A model generated the notes under the pieces. It had not been told where the DNA came from and searched no databases. It saw only the letters and a list, made by a program, of their open reading frames with translations. Below, piece by piece: positions 1 to 11,660 of a stretch of DNA of 64,000 nucleotides (the first letter of the stretch is position 1; each line of letters begins with the position of its first letter). A program made the position numbers and the translations under genes. The stretch covers positions 50,785,217 through 50,849,216 of the forward strand of contig CP141139.1 in assembly GCA_035236585.1 (NCBI GenBank). The letters are read 5' to 3'. This DNA is from Warburgia ugandensis (taxonomy: Eukaryota; Streptophyta; Magnoliopsida; Canellales; Canellaceae).

Positions 1-1307
1 CTCATCATCATCCACTATTCCTGTCTGCTCCATGCATCAGACTAGCCAGAGTTCATATCCCCTGCTCCTATCTTCTCCAATGTCCCCATCTCCTCCTAGA
101 TTCCCACTTCTATCTTTCTTTTCCACTCACTCGCTCTCTTTCTCTTTCTCTCTCACTCGTCGACCCCTTTACCCAGACTGCATCAGACCGCCTTACATGC
201 TCCCTCCACCATCACAGATCGGCTCCACCAAATGTCTTCACTTTCTCCCCACCAGTAGTTGGTTCCCTATTCACCCACACTAGCAAGCCCTTCTTCCACT
301 TTTCCCTCCTTCACCAGATCCGGAAGCTCGGCCTAGTTTGGTACATATAGTACGGTAACCCCTCTGGTTATCTCTTTCTCTCTGCATCGACCACAATCTA
401 CCAGTCGTCTACCTTGCTTCTCCACCACGCTAGTCGACACTTAGCTGATCCTCATCACCCAGCTGCACCAGGCTGCATTGTAGTAATGCCCAGCACAGCA
501 CTGGCCGGGCACGTGCATGCCCATCTTCTCTTCCTCTAGTTACATTTTTTTAATTTTTTTAATTTTTTTAATTTTTTATGGGAAGTTTAAGGAAGTTTCT
601 GGGAAAATTCCCTTTTGCCCTTAGTAGAAAATTTTTATTTACAATTTTGTCCTTATTTGTGTTCTATTTTATTTTTATTCTGTTATCTATGTTTTACGTT
701 ATTCTCACTTAATCCAGGAACTATTTTATCTATCCATGTTTAACCGAATCGTCGGTTCTAGTTTAATTTTAAAAGATCTTCAATTGGCCATTCATTTCAA
801 TTTCAAATTTCAATTAACTTTCAAATATGTGTTATAGGACAATTTAAAGCACTTTTACTATTCCTCATCTTTAATCTGAGAATATGAAATCAGATCTAAG
901 CCGTCAAATCTTAAATTTCTTATTTAGCCTGGATCTCTCAGAAATTTTAGAATCTGCCTAATCCCTTAAGTGGATAATTAATCAAAAGTGCCAAAACATG
1001 TTGATGAAGGATGATCATGATTTAGGAAACTAGATCTATAGAAATTGAAGATAAGTAGTCTAGGGAAGTGAAATTTTATTAATTTTTTAGTTAAATTTCT
1101 ATTTTTTGGAATTAGATCTCTGTATTTCATTGATTAAACACATTTTAAGTTTGATTTCTCTTTTTATTGATTTTTGTCAATTAATTTTAATTTTTAAATA
1201 ATTAAAATTTATTAAAAACTCTAACTTCTTAAAGCACGTCCCTATGGGATCGACCCCTACTTGCATAAGCTATAGCACAATAGCCCGTGCACTTACGAAA
1301 AATAGCA
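1..1307 (+). repeat. 3' part of E1 5' LTR (LTR1), truncated by window start
   Basis: Position 1 corresponds to about 21500 in LTR4, inside the pyrimidine-rich middle of the LTR, so roughly the first 930 bases lie outside the window. The LTR ends near 1307, shortly before the primer site, after a segment shared by all Athila-type LTRs here (the 'caatagcccgtgcactt' block). Apart from the tandem T-rich repeat at 546-576 nothing else was recognised in it. Confidence 0.85.
546..576 (+). repeat. 9-bp tandem repeat (TTTTTTAAT, about 3-4 copies)
   Basis: Short tandem array inside LTR1. The matching position of LTR4 (about 22080-22100) lacks it, so it expanded after the two LTRs began to diverge. Confidence 0.8.
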
Positions 1308-1316
1308 AGAAGTTTT

Positions 1317-1335
1317 TGGCGTCATTGTCGAGTCC
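1317..1335 (+). other. E1 primer-binding site (tRNA-Asp type)
   Basis: The bases tggcgtcattgtcgagtcc are a decayed form of the plant Athila primer site that pairs with the 3' end of tRNA-Asp. Most differences are C to T or G to A, as expected from deamination. It lies about 10 bases after the LTR end. The stretch from 1336 to about 2340 is an untranslated leader with no recognisable gene; E2 has a homologous leader. Confidence 0.75.
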
Positions 1336-2339
1336 CGCAATAGAGTTTTTATAAAATGTAATTAAACATTCAAAAAATTCCAAAATTTTTAAAAATAAAA
1401 AAATGAGTTTTTTAAAGAAATGCATAGTTTTAGCATTTTAGGCAAATTTAGGTGTATTTTTCAAAATTTTTTAGTGCCACCTTATTTCCCAAATTTGGTA
1501 CGTATTTCAAATTTTCATTTTTTGGAAAATAGAAAAGTAGATGAAATTGGTAAGGCAATTTTCATCAAAATAGAAATTTCCTTGCTATCCTAGATTAGAA
1601 ATTTCCTTTTCTTTTGAGTGAATCTTGTAGTGAGGCCCCTTTGTAATTTGCATTTTCATTTCAATTTTTAAAGGGTTGTATAATACAAGCAAGTATAGGA
1701 TAAGGTGGCCTATACTTGATCTTTATCAGAAACCCCACTATAAGTTTCCTCACTCCTTTTAATTCTTAGATTAGGGTTTGGATTTTTATTGTTTGTTAGT
1801 ATAATTGCATATAGAAAGCATTTTTAGGGTTTTGCATTAGTTTACTATTTTAATTGTATTCTTAGCACACGATTAATGCTTTAAGGTGATATATATGTTG
1901 ATCAAACTTCCATGGAGTGTGAAATTTAATTAGTAAGGACACCCTACCCCACAAGATCAAGGGTGGATTTCATCACCACTCTTTGGCCCACCTAGGATAA
2001 TTATCTCAAGCATGCTACCCTACCATTCAAATCAAATTAAAATCAATCAGAAGAGACTTATAGGGCCATCACATGCTAGTAAGACCCTCTTACTAAGATG
2101 TGATATATTGTCACTCTAGTGGCTTTTAAGCACTGAGGTTATAGTGGGTGTCTTAAAATCCAATTGATTTTCCCACACCTTCCATTGACATTTGTTGAGG
2201 TTTAAATGCCTCCTTACATGAGGAATGTATTAACCACCTTATGTATAACCTAACTGGTAAGCAATAGTCAAATCTAAAGGAGAGGAGGATTACTAGATTA
2301 GGTTGATTAAAAGCATTGTCCCCACACAAATTCAAGAAA

Positions 2340-2700
2340 ATCAAAATATTGCTTATTAGGCTTAGGTTATTCCTGTTCTCACTGAAAGACAAAGCCAAGT
2401 CATGGTTTAAATCCTTGGAGGTAGTTTCCATACATACATGGGACCAATTGTCTAAGAAGTTTTTGAAAAAGTTCTTCCCTGTTCACAAAACAAATGCCTT
2501 GTGTCATGAAATTATAAATTTCTAGCAAAGGGATGATGAGTAATACTATGAATGTTGGGAACGATGGAATAAACTACTATAAAAATGCTTTCATAATGGA
2601 TTTGAGAAATGGTAGCAAGTTTAATACTTTTATGAAGCATTGATGCCTCAAAATAGACAAATGATAGATGCAATGAGCGGAGGGACCCTCATGGTAAAAG
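2340..2700 (+). pseudogene. E1 gag remnant
   Basis: Translation shows the Athila Gag core: a SLKDKAKSWF-like block, then SIHTWDQLSKKFLKKFFPVHKTNAL and YYECWERW, and finally MPQNRQMIDAMSGGTLM. Gag would form the particle that packages element RNA. The N-terminal third, present in E2 from about 9530 to 9948, is missing; the break lies in the 'ttattag' near 2355. Stops interrupt the frame near 2523 and again before 2640. The 3' end is fused directly to the region just before protease by a second deletion at about 2698. No start codon can be assigned. Confidence 0.85.
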
Positions 2701-3490
2701 ACATCTCTGCCTATGTCAAATTCTTAAAAGAGCTCTACACAACAAAGCAAAAGCTTAATGTGCAAAAGAAAGCCTTTCTCACCGAGCAAGTGAGCTCTTT
2801 GATTCAACATAAGACCCCATTGAAGTTTAGAGACCCAAGATGTCCTACAATTACTTATATAATTGGAGATCATGTCATAGACAGGGCACTTCTTAACTTA
2901 AGGGCTAGTATTAACTTGTTACCATACTCTGTCTATGAGCAACTAAAACTTGGTAAGTTAAAACCAACCACTACCACGCTGTAATTAGTTGATAGATCAG
3001 TCAAGATACCTCTTGGTTTGGTTGAAGATGTGTTCATACAAGTGGATAAGTTTTATTATCCTGTTGATTTCATTGTACTAGACACCCAACTTGTATCTAA
3101 TCTAAGTAGTCAAATCCTAATCATCCTTGGACGTCCATTCTTGGCAATGTCCAACTCCATTATTAATTATAGGAATGGTGTAATGAAGCTGTCATTCAGC
3201 AACATGAAGGTTAAGCTTACTTTTTTTAATCCCAATCAACAACATTTAGACCTCGATCATCCCTATGATGTCAACTTGATAGAGAGTCTAATTAATGAGA
3301 TTCATTCACTATTGACCATCTTTGAACCATTAGAGGCTTGTCTGATGCACTTTAATGGAGAATTTGATATAGACAAGTCTATTAAGGAGGCAAACAATCT
3401 TTTAGATGTTGCACCAATCATGGATACCTCCAAGTTGGGTCCTTATGTGGAACCACTCCCATCATCTAAATTTGTCTCCATACCCTCAAT
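2701..3490 (+). pseudogene. E1 aspartic protease region
   Basis: Starts with the ISAYVKFLKELYTTKQKL segment and FLTEQVSSLIQ, followed by IGDHVIDRALLNLRASINLLPYSVYEQL, VEDVFIQVDKFYYPVDFIVLDTQ and LGRPFLAMSNSIINYRNGVM, the standard order of an Athila protease. The active-site segment is expected to read LLDLGAS; here it reads LLNLRAS, so the catalytic Asp is replaced by Asn and the following Gly by Arg. A stop falls at about 2982-2984. The protease would have cut the Gag-Pol polyprotein; this copy cannot. Confidence 0.9.
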
Positions 3491-4560
3491 AGAACAACCA
3501 CCATCTTTAGACCTAAAACCCTTGCCTGATAACTTGAAATATTCATACGTAGTCCCAAATGAAATCTTATTAGTAATAATAACATCAAACTTAGATAAAG
3601 AACATGAGGGTAAGCTTTTAGATGTTCTTAAGGAACATAAAACTGCTCTAGGGTAGACAATAGTTGACATAAAAGAGATAAGTCCAGTCGCATGCATGCA
3701 TAGGATACATCTAGAAGAAAATGCAAAACCTTTTAGGGAAACTTAAAGGCGACTGAACCCCCACACGAAGGACATGGTTAGAGATGAAGTCCTAAAGCTC
3801 TTAGATGTTGGCATCATATACCCTATTTCTGATAGTACTTGGGTCAGCCCCATTCAGGTTGTACTTAAGAAATTTGGGGTCGTGGTAGTAAAAAATAAGG
3901 ATAACAAGTTAGTCCCCACCTACATGACCACTGGGTAGAGAGTTTGCATTGATTATCAAAAGTTGAACGCGGTCACGAAGAAAGATCATTTTCCTCTACC
4001 CTTCATTGACCAAATGCTAGAGAGGTTGACCGGACATAGCTATTACTATTTTTTAAATGGATATTCTGGTTACAATCAAATTCCTATAGCACTAGAGGAT
4101 CAAGGGAAGACCACCTTCACCTGCCCATTTAGAATCTTTGCCTACAGATGTATGCCTTTTGGGCTTTGTAACGCTCCAGCTACATTTCAAAAGGTGTATG
4201 TTAAGCATTTTCTCTCACATGGTAGAAAGATTCCTTGAGGTATTTATGGATGACTTCTTAGTATTTGGGTCATCATTTGATGAGTGCTTGCACCACTTGA
4301 AGTTAGTCCTAGCAAGGTGTTAGGAAAAGAATCTTGTCTTAAATTGGAAAAAGTGCCATTTTATGGTTAGAGGGAGATAGTATTAGGCCACATAATATCA
4401 CTTAATGGGATAGAAGTTGATAAGTCAAAAGTAGATTTAATAACCAACCTTCCTCTGCCAAGGACGGTTAAAGAAATTTGCTCCTTTTTAGGACATGCTA
4501 ATTTTTATAGATGATTCATCAAAGATTTTAGCAAAATTGCCAAGCCCCTATGTAATTTAC
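3491..4560 (+). pseudogene. E1 reverse transcriptase
   Basis: Recognisable in order: LLDVLKEHKTALG with a stop where family members have Trp (3654-3656), the segment around HRIHLEENAKPF, STWVSPIQVV, a second Trp-to-stop (3936-3938) before RVCIDYQKLNAVTKKDHFPL, the long FIDQMLERLTGHSYYYFLNGYSGYNQIP block, FGLCNAPATFQ, and the catalytic FMDDF near 4247, which is intact but in another frame after a frameshift around 4190. The domain is near full length for the family. Template copying is ruled out by the frame breaks. Confidence 0.92.
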
Positions 4561-5108
4561 TTACAAAGGAGGCCACTTTTGACTTTAATGATGACTGTAA
4601 GAAAGCATTTGAGCAACTCAAGGCTGAGTTGACTTCTACACCTATTATTCGACTGCCAAATTGGAATGCACCATTCAAGATAATGGGTGATGCGTTGGAT
4701 TATGCCATTAGAGCTATTTTGGGGTAGCACATTGATAAACTTTCCCATGTGCTATATTATACTAGTAAAACACTAACTGATGCACAACTCAACTATTCAA
4801 GCACTGAGAAAGAGTTGTTAGCTATAGTGTTTGATTTGGATAAGTTTAGATCTTACCTGTTAGAGTCTAAAGTTATAGTATATTTGGATCACGCAGCCTT
4901 CAAGTACCTTCTTTCTAAAAAGGATGCAAAACCTAGGTTGAGCCATTGGATACTACTGCCACAAGAGTTTGACTTAGAAATTAGGGACAAGAAAGGTTTA
5001 GAAAATGTAGTAGCAGATCACTTATCTAGATTAGTGATAGAGTACACTAGAAATCACGGACCTATAACTGAGTCATTCCTAAATGAACAGTTATTACATG
5101 TTTCCTAG
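4561..5108 (+). pseudogene. E1 RNase H
   Basis: Continues from RT with a TFDF(N)DDCKKAFEQLKAEL segment, then, after a stop near 4726, the open stretch 4749-5108. It contains [26 protein letters not shown] (with the family's catalytic Glu), [24 protein letters not shown] and VVADHLSRL (with the last catalytic Asp). This is one of the best-preserved stretches of E1. RNase H would remove the RNA strand of the replication hybrid. Confidence 0.9.
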
Positions 5109-6381
5109 TTACCTTGGTATGGAGATATTGTTAATTATATTGTTACAGGACAAATGCCTAATCATTGGACTAAACAAGGTAAAAAGAGATTTTTAACTGA
5201 GGTTAGATATTTTACTTGGGATGATCCATACTTATTCAAGTACTGTCCTGACCAAGTAATTGGGAGATGTGTACCAAATAGTGAACATAATCAAATCATC
5301 TCCTTTTATCATGGTCATGCGTGTGGGGGCCATTTCAGCTCTAGAAAGACAACTACAAAAATTTTGCGGTGTGGATTTTATTGGCCTAACATATTTAAGG
5401 ATGCACATGCTTACTGCAAAGCATGCATAAGGTGTAAATGGTTAGGAAGTATAGGAAGAAGGCATATGATGCCCGTAAACCCAATCCTTGTTATAGAACC
5501 TTCTGATGTTTAGGGCATAGATTTTATGGGACCTTTTCCTAATTCTTTTGAAAATCTGTACATCTTAGTGAGAGTGGACTACATGTCTAAGTGGTGGAGG
5601 CTATACCTTGCAAAACCAATGACCACAAGGTTGTGGTAAAATTTTTAAAAGAAAATATTTTTGCATGGTTTGATACTCCTAGAGCCATAATAGGTGATGT
5701 GGCAAAATAACTTTGTAATAAAATGTTTGAAAATTTAATGAAAAAATATGGTGTCAACCATAGGATAGCAACCCCATACCACCCTCAGACTAGTGGTCAA
5801 GTAGAGGTATCGAATAAGGACATAAACTAGATTTAGAAAAGATAGTCAATCCAAATAGCAAAGACTAGTCTCTGAGACTTACTGATGCTTTATGGGCTTA
5901 TCGTATAGCATATAAAATCCCTATAGGAATGTCACCCTATAACTTGGTGTATGGAAAGGCCTACCACTTACTAGTAGAGTTAGAGCACAAGGCATATTGG
6001 GCTATAAAAAATCTCAATTTTGACTTAGATTCTACTGGGACCCATAGAAAACTCCAACTCAATGAGTTGGAAGAATTGAGGAAAGATGCATATGACTTTG
6101 TACGATTGTACAAAGACTGAATGAAGGCTGTCCATGATAGTCATATCTTAAGAAAATCTTTCACACTTGGTAAAAAGGTCTTATTGTATAAATTTAGATT
6201 GCATCTATTGCAAGGAAAACTTAGATATAGATGGACCAGACCTTATATAGTATGCACAATCTATCCTCATGGGGTCATCAAAATTGAAAAGGGTGGAGAA
6301 ATCCAAAAGGTCAACGGTCAAAGGTTAAAACCTTTCTTAGAATTGCCTAACCCTGAAATTGACGAGACACTTTTAGAGCAC
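5109..6381 (+). pseudogene. E1 integrase
   Basis: The HHCC zinc-binding domain (HGHACGGH ... CKACIRC) lies in the open stretch 5154-5513, which ends in a Trp-to-stop change just before GIDFMGPFP. The core keeps all three acidic positions: Asp of GIDFMGPF, Asp of IIGDV near 5695, and Glu of [10 protein letters not shown] near 5806. A one-base loss at about 5594 (aagtggtgg against aagtgggtgg in element D) shifts the frame. The C-terminal part has [39 protein letters not shown] and VNGQRLKPFLELP. It ends a few codons before the E2 insertion. Confidence 0.92.
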
Positions 6382-8443
6382 TGTTAAGTGTGTAATTTTG
6401 GCCAAAAGACTCCTAATTTAGCATTTAATTAGACCATCTAACTCATTAATTTGGTAATTTTTGGATAAAATATAAAATTTGGCTCAAATTGACCATCCAA
6501 TTGTAAATTGTCAAAATTAGAGGTCAGATGATCATTTGAGATAATCGAATGCTAAATGTATGGTTTAGATGACTCTAATATAGTCTTTGGCCTTGTAGAT
6601 TAATGAAGGGTTGGATTATTCAGATGGATATTCAACGATATAGATAAACTAAAAGAGGCACAGACCAGATCTCTAACAAAGCAGAATTTGAGGAGTCCTA
6701 ATTTAGAAGAAGAGAAAGTTTCCTAATAGGATACTTATTCTTAAAGGAAAGAGGGGGAGAATTAGGAAGGATGGAAAGTTATAAAGAGGAGAAAGTCATA
6801 GGAGTTTGGGGAGTTTTGAGTTATTTAGTTTTTTTTTCTCCTTTTAGTCTCCTTTACTTGCCACATTCTTCTTCCTTCTTCTATTTTCAGTTTCCTGTTT
6901 ACTATCTTTAACTTCTCTCTACCTTTACCATGCCTTCCCTATTAGCCAACAATGCATCATCATCCCAACTCCCCAATCACTAGTCACCCAGTCCAGCTTT
7001 TCTCTACTGGCTTCACCCCTACTTTTATTCAACGTCATTGGTCCAACACACCAAAGTTCCACTTCCTCATCTCAACCTGATGCCCAGAAGCCTGGACGTC
7101 ATCTTTCCCAGATGCTTAGACCATGATCGTTGCCTGCCTTCACTACCCCACTTTTTTTCTCCTCTTTCCCTCTCTTAGTTTTTTTTTTTCTCACTTACTT
7201 GATCTACCCATCTCCTCCACTCTTCCATCATGAACCAGATGAACTAGCACAGACGTCCAGAAGCCTGGATGTCTTCTTCCTCTCCCATCTATTTAATTCA
7301 CCTTACTTGCTCTGCTTCTTCACCAAAACCCAGTCCACCTCTGCTTTCTTCTTTATCTCCATGCACCAGGCATCATTTTCCTCTACCCAGATCTCCTCCA
7401 TTGCATCACCAGCCTAGATCGGCAATCTCCGACGCCTAGCACAGCATGACTGCGGACTATGCCCAGATCATCCCTGACCTCCAGGCTGTGCAATGCCCAT
7501 ATCTCCAATCTGTTCTAGCCCCTCCGCCATGCTAGACGACCAGTAGGCGTAATCTCCTCTGCTTCCAACACTCCACCAAATGATGCCCCTGATAGTTAGA
7601 TATCCTTTTCTTTGCATCATTTGCTCCTCAAGTTGTGCTCCCACCACTCCAAATAATCTTTGCCAGCATAGCACCAGTTGTCTCTGACAAAGCCATCTTC
7701 TCCATCTGGAAGTTTTAAGGAAGTTTCATGAAAAATTCCATTTATGCCCTTAGGATAAAAATTTAAATCTCATTTGAATCCCTATTTTGTCTTTTTCTTT
7801 ATCCAGGTCTTGTGTTATTCATGTTCTGCTTATTCTTAGATAATTCCAGAAACCAGATTTGGTTGATTTAAGCATAATCGAATCAACGGTTTAGCTTAAA
7901 CCAATAAGGGAACATCAATTTCTCATCTATTTCACATTTGAATTCAATTAACTTTTAGATATGGGTTATAGGACAATTTAAAGCACTTTTAATGTTCCTA
8001 ATATTTAATTTGAGAATTTGAAATTAGATCTAAGTTGTCAAATCTCAAATTTCTTAGTTAATCTAGTTCTCTCAGGATTTTAAGAATATGTCTAATCCCT
8101 TTGGTAGATAATTAATCTAAAGTTTCAAAAATGTGTTGATAAAGGCTGATCATGATTTAAAATACTAGATCTATAGAAATTGAAGATAAGTAGCTTAGGG
8201 AAGTGTACTTTTCTTAATATTTTAGTTAAATTTCTATTTTCAATGGATTAGACCTTTGTGATTTCATTAATTAAATACATCTAATGTCTTATTTCTCTTT
8301 CTTTTAATTTTTAACAATTAATTTTAATTTTTAAATAATTAAATTTTATTAAAAAATCCAAATTCTTAAAGCACGGCCCTGTGATATTGACTTATACTTG
8401 CATTAGCTATACCACAATAGCTCGTGCATTGTGGTAAACAACA
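6382..8443 (+). repeat. E2 5' LTR (LTR2)
   Basis: Begins TGTTAAGTGTG, as do LTR3 and, with changes, LTR4. It ends in AAACAACA just before the primer site. It contains a TATA box at 6779-6789 and a pyrimidine-rich tract (about 6820-7440) that yields spurious open frames on both strands. Confidence 0.88.
6779..6789 (+). promoter_or_regulatory. Putative LTR2 TATA box
   Basis: The sequence ttataaagagg, preceded by a gaaag run, lies about 400 bases into the LTR. The same block occurs at 17162-17172 (LTR3) and 21049-21059 (LTR4), so it is conserved across diverged LTRs. This is the expected place for the Pol II promoter that starts the element transcript. Confidence 0.6.
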
Positions 8444-8452
8444 ATGAATTTT

Positions 8453-8470
8453 TGGTACCATTGTCGAGGA
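8453..8470 (+). other. E2 primer-binding site (tRNA-Asp type)
   Basis: tggtaccattgtcgagga is a decayed tRNA-Asp-type site nine bases after the LTR2 end. The leader from 8471 to about 9530 is non-coding and aligns with the E1 leader at 1336-2340. Confidence 0.75.
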
Positions 8471-9529
8471 CCGAAATAGAGTTTTACAAAATTTAATTAA
8501 AAAATCCAAAAAAAAATTCAAATTTCAAAAAATTTGAAAAAATCTAACAAAATTATAAGAATTGCATAGTTGAATATTTTAGGCAATTTTAGGTGCATTT
8601 TTAAAATTTTTTAGTGCATAATTAGCTAATTTCCTAAATTTAGTAATTATTTCTATTTTTTTTTTGGAAAACAGGAAAGTAGAGGAAATTGACAAGGAAA
8701 TCTTCATCAAAACAAAAATTTACGTACTTTCCTAGATTAGAATTTTCCTTTTCATTTGAGTGAATATTGTAGTGAGGTCCCTTTGTAATTTGTAATTTCT
8801 ATTTTAATTTTTAAAGGGTTGTATAATACAGGCAAGTGTGGGATAAGATGGGCCACACTTGATTTTTATCAGAAACTCCACTGTAAGTTTTCTCACTCCT
8901 TTTAATTCTTAGATTAGGGTTTGCATTTGCATTATTTGGTACTATAAGTGCATATACAAGGCACATTTGATAACTATTGCATTTTTAGAGTTTTGCATTA
9001 GTTTACTATTTTAATTACATTCTTAGGTCATGTTTAATGCATTAAGGTGATATATATGCTTATTGAATTGCCATGGAGTGTGGAATTTAATTAGTAAGGA
9101 TACCTTACTACCACAAGATCAAGGGTGGATTTCATCACCACTCCTTGTCCCACCTAGGATAATCACCTCAAGTACGATACCCTACCTTCAAATCAAATTA
9201 AAATCAATAAGAGGAGACCTATAAGACCAACACATGTTTGTAGGACCCTCTTACTAAGATGCAATTTATTGTCACTCTAGTGGCTTTTGAGCACTACCGT
9301 TATTAGGGGTTATCTAATAAAGCCTTGCTCTTCCCCCACCTCCTGTTGACTTTTTTTGAGGTCTAAACCCCTCCTTACATGAGGGTTGTATTAACCACCT
9401 TGTGCAGAACCTAACTGGTAAGCAATAATCAAATCTAAAGGGGAGGAGGAGTGCTAGATTAGGCTAAATTAAAAACATTGTCCCCATACAAATACCAAAA
9501 AATCAAAATATTTCTTATTAGCCGAAGAT

Positions 9530-10418
9530 TTATTTGACTATGCCTTTTGCTTGCATCACATAGAGTTTGCATTTAGATTTGGACATTTTAGATTAGACTA
9601 GTTCATGCAAGGGAGTCAATCTCAGAACCCAGAGCTACTACCTTTAGACCTAGAGATTCAATGCATCCAATACCAAGGGGAAAGAAACCCAATTCCTATC
9701 CTCATGGTTGAACCACCAGCAGAGATTGAGCACAGAATAATTAGAGATTTTTATGCATCGCTCTAACAAAATACCCCATCTTGCATAGCTTTACCTCCCA
9801 CAAATGCAAACCACTTTGAGTTAAAGTTGGGAGTCATTCAATTACTCCCTACTTTTTATAGTCGAGATTGAGAAGACTCCTACCTACATATCAAGGAGTT
9901 CCTTGATTTTTGTGCCACATTTAGGTTTCAAATTTTGTTGGATGATTCAATTAGGCTTGGTTATTCCCATTCTCACTGACGGGCAAAGCCAAGTCATGGT
10001 TTAATTCCTTGGAGGCAAGTTCCATACATACATGGGACCAATTGTATAAGAAGTTTTTGAACCAATGCTTCCCTGTTCACAAAACAAATACCTTGCATCA
10101 TGAAATTATAAATTTCCAACAAATGGATGATGAACAATATTATGAATGTTGGGAATGGTGGATTGAACTACTGCAAAAATGCCCTCATCATGGATTTGAG
10201 AAATGACAGCAAGTTCAATACTTGTATGAGGTATTGACACCTCAAAATAGACAAATGATAGATGTAGCAAGTGGAGGGACCCTCATGTTAAAAGATGAAA
10301 GTGAGGCATGGGAATTCTTTCAAACTATGGCTGATAATTCTCAACAATGAGATTATTCAAATAGGATAGAAAGAACTAACCATTCCACTAAGAAAGGAGG
10401 TCTTTATGAGATAGGAAA
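9530..10418 (+). pseudogene. E2 gag, N-terminal and central part
   Basis: This copy keeps the Gag N-terminus missing from E1: an ELLPLDLEIQ segment, IEHRIIRDFYASL, PPTNANHFELKLGVIQLLP, then LHIKEFLDFCATFRFQ. After a stop near 9991 comes the open stretch 10009-10206 with SIHTWDQLYKKFL and EIINFQQMDDEQYYECWEWW, then PHHGFEK, TPQNRQMIDVASGGTLM and ESEAWEFFQTMADN. The frame has several stops. It is cut at 10418 by the solo LTR and continues at 13439. Confidence 0.88.
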
Positions 10419-11279
10419 TGTAATATCCTTAATTTTAAAGATAAAAATAGAAAATTATTAAATAAATTAAAATAAAAATTTATGGATGAAATTATTTCCT
10501 GAAAACATAATAATTAGAAAGTGCTCATCGATACGAATCCAACGCCACCAAGAACGCGAGAAACGGAGCTCAAACGAGGGAGTTATGAGCCGTCAAAGTT
10601 GTAAGGGCAAAATGGTCTTTTGACAGAAACGTGTTACACAGGGGTCCAAATTGATAACGGCACCCCTGTCTACACACGTCTCTACCAGTCCGGCGAAATC
10701 GCCGGAGAGACGTGGGAAGAGACGTGTGGGGAAGAGTTTCTCTTCCCCAAGACTCTAAAACCCTATATCTATGCTCCTCTAGGAGCCAAAACGCTCCACT
10801 TTGAGCGTTTTCCATGAATGATACGCAAAACCCTAGATCTGTAAAAACTTGAATTTTTCGGCGAGTGGAGCCCCGGCAACACGAGCAACTCCGGCCAGGT
10901 GCAAGGTAAGCCTCAAAACCTATGTTTTTCTGTATTTATTAATTAGGAAATTAATTAGGAAAACGTTTAAAAAATTTTGGAAAAAATCAGATTTTTAGGA
11001 ACTTTGTGCACGCTACTGTTGGAGTGTGATTTCACGGATCAAACCTTGTCCGTTTGAAAATCGCACCGTCCAACTAGTGCACAAGAGACCCAAGAGCATA
11101 CCCTTTAAATTTGGGAGTGATCCAACGGTGGAATTGCCCAGAAAACTCAAAAACCAGTACCTAAGGAGGTTTTTAGGAACTTGGGAAAAATCGTTTAAAA
11201 ACCATGGTTTTTGAGAAAATTAGTGCAAAAGGAGGGCATAAATGGATTCTAGAGAGAATTCTGAAGAAAATGGCGCAAA

Positions 11280-11660
11280 AATCACGCAAAACGGAGCTCT
11301 GTAGCTCCGCCGGAGGCGACCGGAATCCGGTCATCTTCTCCGGCGTCGTCAACGGCGTCGGCGCCTGGCGCTGACGCCAAGACGCACTCAGAGACGCAGC
11401 CAGGACGACGTCACATGACGTCGTCGCCGCATGCGTGAGCGGCGCCGCGCGCGTGCGGAGCGTGCGTTGTTTGGCTGTCGCGGTGGGACCGGGACGCGGC
11501 GCGTCCTGGCGACCGTGACGCACGCGCACGTGCGTCACGGTGCCGAAGACACGCGGTGCGCGTCCCGTGCGGCGTCTGCGACGCACGACGCCGTGCGTCT
11601 TCGTGCGCCCGTGTACGTCGGTGTAAACCGGCGGAAAAGGGTGCCGCCGGTTTAAACCAC
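11280..11660 (+). other. CpG-dense, GC-rich block inside the solo LTR
   Basis: About 380 bases with closely spaced CG dinucleotides in otherwise AT-rich surroundings. It includes a perfect 13-bp inverted repeat with a 4-base loop at 11512-11541. A comparable block lies at 63170-63425 in another Tekay-like LTR. No homology to a protein family was seen in any frame. Confidence 0.85.

Noticed and set aside
2153..2431. 92-codon minus-strand frame over E1 leader and gag
   Set aside because: Shadow of the gag gene on the other strand.
11173..11655. Overlapping open frames of 137 and 74 codons rich in Arg and Ala
   Set aside because: They come from the CpG-dense block of a solo LTR on both strands, and no family motif is present.
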